Source: Actinomycetes bacterium (lineage in GTDB: Bacteria > Actinomycetota > Acidimicrobiia > Acidimicrobiales > RAAP-2). Taken from it: 12,409 nt of DNA. The stretch covers positions 1 to 12,409 of the forward strand of contig JAKABC010000034.1 in the NCBI GenBank assembly GCA_021802025.1, read 5' to 3'. This document shows, in pieces, positions 6,444-12,409 of this stretch. Position 1 is the first letter of the stretch, and every line of letters starts with the position of its first letter. The notes under the pieces were generated by a model. It did no database searches and was not told the origin of the DNA. It saw only the letters and a list, made by a program, of their open reading frames with translations. A program made the translations under genes and the position numbers.

Positions 6444-7567
6444 GGCTCGGGGGGGACGGTGTCGGCGGCGAGGGCGGCGCGCGTCGCGTCGTCGAAGGGC
6501 TCGGCGAGGAGGTCGAGGGAGTGGTGGCGCGAGACGAAGAGGTTGGTGATGAAGTTCATCCGCTCGTCGAAGACCTCCCAGTCCCGGGCGGCGCTGCCGC
6601 GTCCCTCGCCGTCGGCCCGGTCGAAGCGGTCGCGCAGCGCGGCGAGGTCGGCCACGACGGGGTCGGCGACGTCGGAGGGGACGAAGACGCCCGACGCGGG
6701 CATCGGGACGTCGTGGTCCAGCCGCCACGTGCCCTCCGGGCTCTGCCAGACGCCGTAGGCGTCGGTCATGATCGTGCCCCACGCGTCGCCCAGGGCGCGC
6801 GCCGCCGGCTCGAGTGCCCGGTCGAGCCACTCGCCCGCCTGGGCCGCCCGGGGGTCGTCGCGGCCGAGGCGCTCGCGCAGCCTCGCGGTCGCCTCGTCCA
6901 CCCCCATGTCCATCGCCCCGGCGATCGCCGGCTGCAGGTGGTTCTGCTCGTGGCCGCCCAGGCGCAGCGACCCGGCCAGCACCAGTTGGCTGCGTCGGCG
7001 GGGGTCGGGCTCGCCGAGGGCGTCCAGCCAGTGGCCGTAGCCGATCTTCAGCCAGTTCTCCCCGTCGATCTCGGGCGCCCCGTCGCAGGCCGCGAGCACC
7101 GCCGCGCGGGCCTCGGGCGTGGGGGCGTCGTGGGCGAGGAGCACGGCCGCGGGCGGAGCGATCTCGGCGAAGACCTCGGTGTTGCCGTTGGAGAGGTTGA
7201 GCGCCATCTCGCCGAGCAGCGCTCGCACCACGTCGAGGACGCGGTCCGGGCGCAGGTCGCCGACGAGGTGGACCACCGAGGACCCCCCGTGGTGGTGGGT
7301 CGGCTCGGCCGCCACGCCCATCAGCCCGTCGGGCAGGCGCACCCGTTCGGCCAGCCACGCCGGCATCGCCTCGCCGCGCATGCTGGCCCCCACCGTGGCC
7401 GACGCCCAGCAGCCGAAGGTGCACCAGTTCACCGTCTCGGGGGCGAGCCGGCTCGCGAGCGCTCGGGAAAGGTCGGCGTAGGTCTGGGTCACCCAGTAGT
7501 TGCGCAGTACCCGGTCGGGGATCGCCACCACCGCGGCGACGTGGTCGGGGGTCGTCGCCCGGTTCAT
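6440..7567 (-). CDS. Conserved-looking protein of unknown function between cyclase and MpaB genes
   Basis: A 375-residue protein that I cannot assign to a named family. It has no signal peptide and no clear transmembrane segment. Several stretches look like conserved motifs rather than filler: NWCTFGCWAS (47-56), THHHGGSS (90-97), NLSNGNTEVFAEI (125-137), ENWLKIGYGHWLDALG (170-185), LGGHEQNHLQPAI (203-215) and MNFITNLFVSRHHSL (337-351). The His/Glu/Asn content of HHHGG and GHEQNH would suit a metal or haem site, but this is inference. ATG 7567 overlaps the upstream cyclase stop as ATGA, and the downstream overlap with MpaB is GTGA. The protein is therefore likely made with both and may act with the oxygenase, as partner, chaperone or second enzyme. 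An upstream in-frame extension to 7702 lies over the cyclase gene and is rejected. Confidence 0.75.
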   Translation of the reverse strand: MNRATTPDHVAAVVAIPDRVLRNYWVTQTYADLSRALASRLAPETVNWCTFGCWASATVGASMRGEAMPAWLAERVRLPDGLMGVAAEPTHHHGGSSVVHLVGDLRPDRVLDVVRALLGEMALNLSNGNTEVFAEIAPPAAVLLAHDAPTPEARAAVLAACDGAPEIDGENWLKIGYGHWLDALGEPDPRRRSQLVLAGSLRLGGHEQNHLQPAIAGAMDMGVDEATARLRERLGRDDPRAAQAGEWLDRALEPAARALGDAWGTIMTDAYGVWQSPEGTWRLDHDVPMPASGVFVPSDVADPVVADLAALRDRFDRADGEGRGSAARDWEVFDERMNFITNLFVSRHHSLDLLAEPFDDATRAALAADTVPPEP

Positions 7568-10500
7568 CGGACCGACTCGAGGATGGCGGCGGCGTCGGCC
7601 TCGAGCTGGGGTGCCCGGCAGTCGCGCGCCAGGGCGCGCGCGGTGTCGGCGAGTCCCCGGGCCCGGGCGGCCTCGCCGCGTCGCGCGAGGATCCCGGCCC
7701 ACGCCACGGCGGTGATCGCCTCCAGGGTGGGCGCGCCGGCGCGCTGGACGAGCTCAGTCGCGGCGGCGAAGTGCGCGTCGCTGCGCTCGGTCTCGCCCGC
7801 CGCGTCACAGAGCAGCCCGAGGAAGTGGTGGCCGGGGGGCTCGGGGGCGAGCTGTTGGAAGAGCTGGTCGGCCAGGGGCTCGAGGCGCGAGCGCACGTGC
7901 GCGAGCTCCTCTTCTCGGGCACCGAGCGCCCAGGCCATGTGGGCCCACGACACGAGGACGAGGCCCGCGTTCACCCCGACGTCGAGCAGGTCTTCCAGGG
8001 CCGTCGAGGTCGTTGCCGCCCAGCGGGTGCGGGCCTCGTCGACCCGCCCGGCGAGGAAGAGCTGGCGGACCACCCACGGCCCGAGGAAGTCGGCCACCTC
8101 GCTCGGCAGGGCGGCGAGGAAGCCGTCCATCACCTCGGGCAGGCGACCGCGCAGGTAGTTGAGGTACATCAGCTGGGACCCCGAGAAGATGTAGGCGTCG
8201 AGCTGGCCGGCGGCCGTGCCGAGTTTGTAGGCCTCCTTGACGTGCGCCGCGGCGTCGTCGAGTCGTCCCGCTAAGAGGGCGCGACTGGCGCGCACCGAGG
8301 CGAGCTCCCAGCGCACGCTCGCCAGGTCGACCACCTCGTTGAGCTGGGCCACGCGCTCGACGCAGCGGTCGATCTCGGCCGCGTCGGCCCGCTCGGTGTG
8401 GGCGGCGCTGAGCAGGCGCGCGGCGTGCAGCTCGAGGAGGCGGTCCCCACTCGCGCGCGCCAGGTGTTCGAGCTCGGTCCCCTCGGCCAGGCGAAGGTCC
8501 AGGTACTCGGGTCCGCCGAAGACGTACTGGCGGTGCACGAGCACGCGCGCGAGCACCGACGGGTCGCCGATCGTGCGCGCCAGGGCCAGGGCGTCGTCGG
8601 CCAGGAGGTAGCGCCGGCGCTCCACGTCGCCGAAGCTGAGCTCGTTGGCCAGCCGGGCCAGCAGCAGCGCGCGCGTCGCGCGGTCCCCCTCGGGGCAGGT
8701 GGCGAGGGCGGCCTCGAGCGCCTCGACCCGTCCGGCGTCGCGCTGTCCCCACGTGGTGAAGTAGCCGCGCGAGTGCGCGAGGGCGGCCCGGCTGAGCAGC
8801 GTCGGGTCGCCCACCGCGCGCGCGGCGGCGACGGCCGCGGCCTGGGCCTGGGGGGCCTCGGGCGACGCCGCGAGGCTGGTCGCCTCGGCCCGCAGGACCG
8901 CGAGCTCGGCGTCGAGGGTGGCGTCGGAGGCCAGGGTCGCCATCCGCTCGGCCCGCTCGAGCATCTCGAAGGCCCCGGCGAGCGAGAGCGAGCGCAGCGA
9001 GGCGGCGATCGCGACGCTCGCGGCGCGCACCCCGCGGGCCGGGTCGCCGAACTCGCCGGCCTCACTCCAGTGGTACGCCTGGCGCCGGGCCCGTTCGTCG
9101 TTATCGAGGCCACCCAGCCCGGTGATCCCGTTCGCCAGCTCGGCGTGCAGCGAGCGTCGCCGCGCCTCGCCCAGCTCACCCTCGAGTGCGTCGCGTACCA
9201 GGCCGTGGGTGAACTCGTAGCGCAGCGGTACCCCACCCAACGCGCGCACGATGCCCGCGCGCGTCGCCTCGTCGAGGGCCTCCACGGCGTCGGAGCGACC
9301 GGTCCCGAGCACCTCGGCCACGAGGGCGATCTCGAAGCGGTGGCCGGCGAGGGCCGCGACGTCGAGCGCGGCGCGGGTCAACGGGCCCAGGCGCGCCAGC
9401 TGGCGTTCGAGCACCTCGGTGAGGCCCCGGGGCAGCTGGGCCGGGATGACCTCGTCGCCCTGGCGGGCGCGCAGGACCTGGGTGACGAAGAGCGGGTGGC
9501 CCCCCGTGATCGACCACAGCTGCTCGATCCGGTCGTCGTCGAGGTCGTCGCGCTGGGTCATCCGCGCCACGAGGGCCGAGACCTCGCCGGCGGTCAGCCC
9601 CCCAAGGGCCACCTCGACGTCGCCGACGCCGTAGCGGTGGCGGTCGGCGAGCACGCGCGCGACCTCGGGGTTGGCCCCGGGGTCCCACGGTCGCAGGGCG
9701 AGCACGATCATCAGCCGGGCCGAGGGGGTCTCGCGCATCACGCGATCGAGGAGGTCGAGGCTGGCGCTGTCGGCCCAGTGCAGGTCGTCGACGACGAGGA
9801 GCACCGGGTCGCGCTCGCACAGCGCCCCGAGCCCACGTCGGGCGGCCTCGAGCAGGCGCCAGCGGGCCGACTCGGGGTCCGCCAGGGGCGCGTCGACCCC
9901 CGTCGCGAGTCGGTGGGCGAGTCCGGGCAGCATCCGGCCCAGTTCGGCGGCGACCGGACCGAGCAGCTCAGCCAACTCCTCGCCGGGGCAGTGGTCGACG
10001 AAGTGGCCCAGGGCCTCGACGAAGGGCTCGTAGGGCGAGGCCACCCGCTCGTCGCAGCGCCCGTAGAGCACGGTCGCGCCCTGGTCGGCGGCCTCGAGCG
10101 CGAGGCGCGCGAGGAGCGTCGTCTTGCCCGCGCCCGGCTCGCCGGTGACGACCGCGACCTCGCCGCGACCCGCGAGCGCGTGCGCCCACGCCGCGCGCAG
10201 GCGGACGAGCTCGTCACTGCGCCCGACGAACTCGTCCGACCGGTCGGCGCGCGCCAGCGCCTCGGGCAGCCCGACGAGGGCGCGCATCGTCGGACCGATG
10301 AGGAGTGGACGGGCGACCGCCGGCTCGGCCGACGCCGTGACGATCACCTCGACCGGCTCGCCCACGGCGACCTCCGCCCGTCGCGCGAGGGTCAGGGCGA
10401 GCTCGCTGACCAAGACGCCGTTGGCCTCGGCCGCGTCGCACAGTCGTGACGCCTCGTTCACGGGGTAGCCGAGGACGTCGCCGCCGGCCACGTCGACCTC

Positions 10501-10848
10501 GCCGACGGTGACCCCGATGCGGATCTCCACGGGGATCTCCGCGGCGACGTTGTGGCGCCGGAGGCGGTGCTGGAGCTCGACGGTGGCCTCGACGGCCTCA
10601 CTGGGTGCTCGGAAGACGGCGAGGATGCCGTCGCCGAGCCCCTTGACGACGACCCCGTGGAAGCGCGCGAAGGTCCGCCGCGTCAGCACGTCGACCTCGC
10701 CGTGAAGGGCGTCGGCGCGCGCGTCGCCCAGGCGACGGCGTTGCTCGGTCGAACGGACGATGTCGGTGAAGACGAGTGCGTAGAAGCCGAGCCCCTCACC
10801 GAGGACGTCGCCGCGTCCGCTGGTCCCGCTCGCGCCTGGGTCCGTCAC
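7564..10848 (-). CDS. Class III nucleotide cyclase / AAA ATPase / helical-repeat signalling protein
   Basis: A 1094-residue multidomain protein. Residues 20-185 are a class III cyclase homology domain. Metal ligands Asp29 (FTDI) and Asp73 (GLGDG), adenine-selecting Lys69 and Asp124 (GDVLGYPVN), and transition-state Asn131 and Arg135 are all present, so cAMP synthesis is plausible. An AAA_16-type ATPase follows, starting at FVGRSDEL (207-214), with Walker A GEPGAGKT (236-243) and Walker B VLLVVDDLHWAD (349-360). The remaining 600 residues are Ala/Leu/Arg-rich helices of TPR type. No LuxR-like helix-turn-helix is visible at the C-terminus, unlike many MalT/LuxR-type relatives. It would integrate a ligand or partner signal in the repeats with cyclase or ATPase output in the cytoplasm. 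GTG 10848 is enforced because the codon just before it is an in-frame TGA; GGAGGG precedes it by 3 nt. First gene of a three-gene overlapping operon. Confidence 0.85.
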   Translation of the reverse strand: MTDPGASGTSGRGDVLGEGLGFYALVFTDIVRSTEQRRRLGDARADALHGEVDVLTRRTFARFHGVVVKGLGDGILAVFRAPSEAVEATVELQHRLRRHNVAAEIPVEIRIGVTVGEVDVAGGDVLGYPVNEASRLCDAAEANGVLVSELALTLARRAEVAVGEPVEVIVTASAEPAVARPLLIGPTMRALVGLPEALARADRSDEFVGRSDELVRLRAAWAHALAGRGEVAVVTGEPGAGKTTLLARLALEAADQGATVLYGRCDERVASPYEPFVEALGHFVDHCPGEELAELLGPVAAELGRMLPGLAHRLATGVDAPLADPESARWRLLEAARRGLGALCERDPVLLVVDDLHWADSASLDLLDRVMRETPSARLMIVLALRPWDPGANPEVARVLADRHRYGVGDVEVALGGLTAGEVSALVARMTQRDDLDDDRIEQLWSITGGHPLFVTQVLRARQGDEVIPAQLPRGLTEVLERQLARLGPLTRAALDVAALAGHRFEIALVAEVLGTGRSDAVEALDEATRAGIVRALGGVPLRYEFTHGLVRDALEGELGEARRRSLHAELANGITGLGGLDNDERARRQAYHWSEAGEFGDPARGVRAASVAIAASLRSLSLAGAFEMLERAERMATLASDATLDAELAVLRAEATSLAASPEAPQAQAAAVAAARAVGDPTLLSRAALAHSRGYFTTWGQRDAGRVEALEAALATCPEGDRATRALLLARLANELSFGDVERRRYLLADDALALARTIGDPSVLARVLVHRQYVFGGPEYLDLRLAEGTELEHLARASGDRLLELHAARLLSAAHTERADAAEIDRCVERVAQLNEVVDLASVRWELASVRASRALLAGRLDDAAAHVKEAYKLGTAAGQLDAYIFSGSQLMYLNYLRGRLPEVMDGFLAALPSEVADFLGPWVVRQLFLAGRVDEARTRWAATTSTALEDLLDVGVNAGLVLVSWAHMAWALGAREEELAHVRSRLEPLADQLFQQLAPEPPGHHFLGLLCDAAGETERSDAHFAAATELVQRAGAPTLEAITAVAWAGILARRGEAARARGLADTARALARDCRAPQLEADAAAILESVR

Positions 10849-10851
10849 TCA

Positions 10852-10884
10852 CCCTCCGTCACCGTCGAGGTGAAGCGGAGCCTA
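10852..10884 (-). promoter_or_regulatory. Candidate promoter and ribosome binding site of the cyclase operon
   Basis: On the minus strand TAGGCT (10879-10884) fits TANNNT and GGAGGG (10852-10857) lies 3 nt before GTG 10848, a short but usable spacing. No clear -35. The operon may also be read from the dehydrogenase gene upstream. Confidence 0.3.
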
Positions 10885-10909
10885 GAGGACCTGGTCACGA
10901 CGTGCCCAG

Positions 10910-10926
10910 CCCCGGTCACCCCGGGG
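10910..10926 (-). terminator. Weak hairpin after the aldehyde dehydrogenase gene
   Basis: CCCCGG (10910-10915) and CCGGGG (10921-10926) form a 6-bp all-GC stem with a 5-nt loop, starting about 10 nt past the dehydrogenase stop. No T-tract follows, so it may only attenuate transcription into the cyclase operon. Confidence 0.3.
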
Positions 10927-10936
10927 ACGACGCGGA

Positions 10937-12301
10937 CTAGGCGATGTAGAAGGTCTTGGCGTTGGTGAACTCGCGGATGCCGAGCACCGACAACTCGCGT
11001 CCGTAGCCCGAGCGCTTGATGCCCCCGAAGGGCAGCTCGGGGGTTGAGGCGACGATGGCGTTGGCGAAGACCATCCCCGCCTCGACCCCGGCGATCGCCC
11101 GCTCGATCTCGGCGGGGTCGGTGGCCCAGATCGAGCCGCCGAGTCCCCAGGGCGTCGCGTTGGCGACGCGGATCGCCTCGTCGAGGTCCTCGACGACCTC
11201 GACGACGGCCACCGGTCCGAAGAGCTCCTCGCACCCGGCGCGCGAGTCGCTCGGCACGTCGGTGAGGACGGTCGGGGCGTAGTAGAAGCCCGGACCGTCG
11301 AGGACGGTGCCCCCGGTGCGCACGACGGCGCCGCGGGCGACCGACTCGCGCACCTGGGCGTCGAGCTCCTCGCGCTGGGCGCGGCTCACGAGGGGGCCCA
11401 TCCCGGTCGCCGGGTCCATCGGGTCGCCCACGACGACCTCGCCCATCGCCTTGGTGAAGCCCTCGATGAACTCCTCGGCCCGCTCTTTCACGACGATGAA
11501 GCGCTTCGAGGCGATGCAGCTCTGGCCGTTGTTCTGGATGCGGGCGGTCACGGCCATGGGGATCGTCCGGGCCATGTCGGCCGAGCTCGCCACGATGAAG
11601 GCGTCCGAGCCCCCGAGCTCGAGCACGCACTTCTTCAGCGCGGCCCCGGCCTGGGCGGCCACCGTCTTGCCCGCCGCCTCCGAGCCCGTGAGCGTCACCG
11701 CCGCGACGCGGTCGTCGGCGATCATCTCGGCGGCGGCCTGGTGGGAGAGGAAGAGGGTGATGAAGACGCCGTCGGGGAATCCGGCCCGGCGGAAGAGCTC
11801 CTCGAGGAACATCGCCGAGCGCGGGACGTTCGAGGCGTGCTTCAAGATGCCCACGTTGCCGGCCATGATCGCGGGCGCCGCGAAGCGCACCGCCTGCCAC
11901 AGGGCGAAGTTCCAGGGCATGACCGCGAGCACCGGACCGAGGGGCTCGTAGCGCACGCCGCTACGGCTCGCGGGCGAGGCGATGATCTCCTCGGCGAGCA
12001 TCGACTCGGCGTGCTCGGCGTAGTAGCGCATCGTCTTGGCGCACTTGAGGACCTCGGCCTTGGCCTGGGCGTGGGTCTTGCCCATCTCGCCGGTCAGCAT
12101 CGCCCCGACCTCGTCGACCTCGTCCTCGAGGATCTGGGCGGCCCGGTTCATCAGTTCGCCACGGTCCTTGAAGGGAGTGTCGCGCCACGCGCGGAACGTG
12201 TGCGCCGACAGTGCGAGCGCGGCCTCGATCTGCTCGGGCGTGTGCCCCTCGAACTCGGCAACGACCTCTCCGGTGGCGGGGTTGACGGACGTGAACGGCA
12301 T
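10937..12301 (-). CDS. NAD(P)-dependent aldehyde dehydrogenase, succinate-semialdehyde dehydrogenase-like
   Basis: A complete 454-residue ALDH-superfamily enzyme. The start resembles the GabD1 group (FTSVNPATGEVV), and the proline-poor LAVMPWNFALWQAVRFAAPA and GNVGILKHASNVP stretches match M. tuberculosis GabD1-type sequences as I remember them. Asn131 (PWNF) forms the oxyanion hole, Lys154 (LKHAS) contacts the cofactor, TGSEAAGK (205-212) lies in the Rossmann fold, Glu228 (LELGGSD) is the general base and Cys262 (NNGQSC) the nucleophile. The C-terminus has ELPFGGIKRSGYGREL. The family oxidises succinate semialdehyde or other short aldehydes to acids in the cytoplasm; the exact substrate is not certain. 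ATG 12301 follows AGGAGGA with 6-nt spacing. The gene lies 88 bp upstream of the cyclase operon on the same strand. An oxidase of aldehydes next to an oxygenase operon that might yield aldehydes is suggestive, not proof. Confidence 0.9.
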   Translation of the reverse strand: MPFTSVNPATGEVVAEFEGHTPEQIEAALALSAHTFRAWRDTPFKDRGELMNRAAQILEDEVDEVGAMLTGEMGKTHAQAKAEVLKCAKTMRYYAEHAESMLAEEIIASPASRSGVRYEPLGPVLAVMPWNFALWQAVRFAAPAIMAGNVGILKHASNVPRSAMFLEELFRRAGFPDGVFITLFLSHQAAAEMIADDRVAAVTLTGSEAAGKTVAAQAGAALKKCVLELGGSDAFIVASSADMARTIPMAVTARIQNNGQSCIASKRFIVVKERAEEFIEGFTKAMGEVVVGDPMDPATGMGPLVSRAQREELDAQVRESVARGAVVRTGGTVLDGPGFYYAPTVLTDVPSDSRAGCEELFGPVAVVEVVEDLDEAIRVANATPWGLGGSIWATDPAEIERAIAGVEAGMVFANAIVASTPELPFGGIKRSGYGRELSVLGIREFTNAKTFYIA

Positions 12302-12307
12302 GGCTCT

Positions 12308-12314
12308 TCCTCCT
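12308..12314 (-). promoter_or_regulatory. Strong Shine-Dalgarno of the aldehyde dehydrogenase gene
   Basis: AGGAGGA on the minus strand ends 6 nt before ATG 12301, the best ribosome binding site in the window, and it fixes the start. Confidence 0.75.
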
Positions 12315-12409
12315 GGCGCCGTCGTGGCGGCACCCCACTCTCTACTCGGCGTCCGGCCCTTACGCGACCCCGGACGACTGAACGATTTTCACCCCCGGCG
12401 CCGTGTCCC
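12315..12409 (-). other. Upstream region of the aldehyde dehydrogenase gene
   Basis: Ninety-five bases at the window edge without a gene. It includes the only AT-rich patch nearby (GATTTTC on the plus strand, about 12384-12390) and should hold the dehydrogenase promoter, but I see no convincing -10/-35 pair. Confidence 0.3.

Noticed and set aside
6444..7922. Upstream continuation of the MpaB frame to 7922
   Set aside because: This part overlaps the unknown gene and the cyclase gene out of frame and is Pro/Arg-rich junk. The MpaB likeness begins only after GTG 6443.
8398..10449. 683-codon plus-strand open frame opposite the cyclase-ATPase
   Set aside because: Antisense shadow of a gene with intact cyclase and Walker motifs; its translation is Gly/Arg/Asp/Glu-rich without domain motifs.
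1..12409. CRISPR array, tRNA/rRNA, insertion sequence or phage remnants
   Set aside because: No spaced short repeats, no cloverleaf or rRNA-like sequence, no transposase or integrase motifs and no terminal inverted repeats were seen.

Overview
The window is very GC-rich, with almost every codon ending in G or C, frequent GTG starts and 4-nt gene overlaps. This points to a high-GC actinobacterium. The gene set (EF-G2-like GTPase, GabD1-like dehydrogenase, MpaB/DUF2236 oxygenase, cyclase-ATPase signalling protein) fits that phylum. The exact lineage cannot be read from the sequence; Acidimicrobiia would be a guess. All genes but one lie on the minus strand, and coding density is close to complete. 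I see no rRNA, tRNA, CRISPR array, transposase or phage gene.

Layout from left to right. (1) 19-2046 (-): an elongation-factor-G-like GTPase, divergent from (2) 2228-2716 (+): a PaaI-type hotdog thioesterase that may be made from a leaderless mRNA. (3) The thioesterase converges on 2726-4447 (-), a DUF318/ArsP-type permease carrying three C-terminal YHS metal-binding domains; both stop codons lie in one 11-bp inverted repeat that looks like a bidirectional terminator. (4) The permease is translationally coupled to 4444-4731 (-), a CsoR-type copper-sensing repressor with a textbook C-H-C ligand set and a palindromic operator just upstream. (5) Next upstream is a small SHOCT-domain membrane protein whose reading frame appears broken at two places, preceded by a second, operator-like GC palindrome. 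Blocks 3 to 5 form a compact copper/heavy-metal response module.

(6) 5271-10848 (-) holds three genes joined by two 4-nt overlaps: a 1094-residue class III nucleotide cyclase/AAA ATPase/helical-repeat protein (first), a 375-residue protein of unknown function with striking His/Trp/Asn motifs (second), and an MpaB/rubber-oxygenase-like (DUF2236) protein (last). A signalling cyclase-ATPase translated in fixed order with an unknown protein and a putative haem oxygenase is the best candidate here for an undescribed system. (7) 10937-12301 (-) is a complete succinate-semialdehyde-dehydrogenase-like enzyme on the same strand, 88 bp upstream of the cyclase operon and separated from it by a weak hairpin.

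All functional calls come from reading motifs in the translated sequence; no database search was run.
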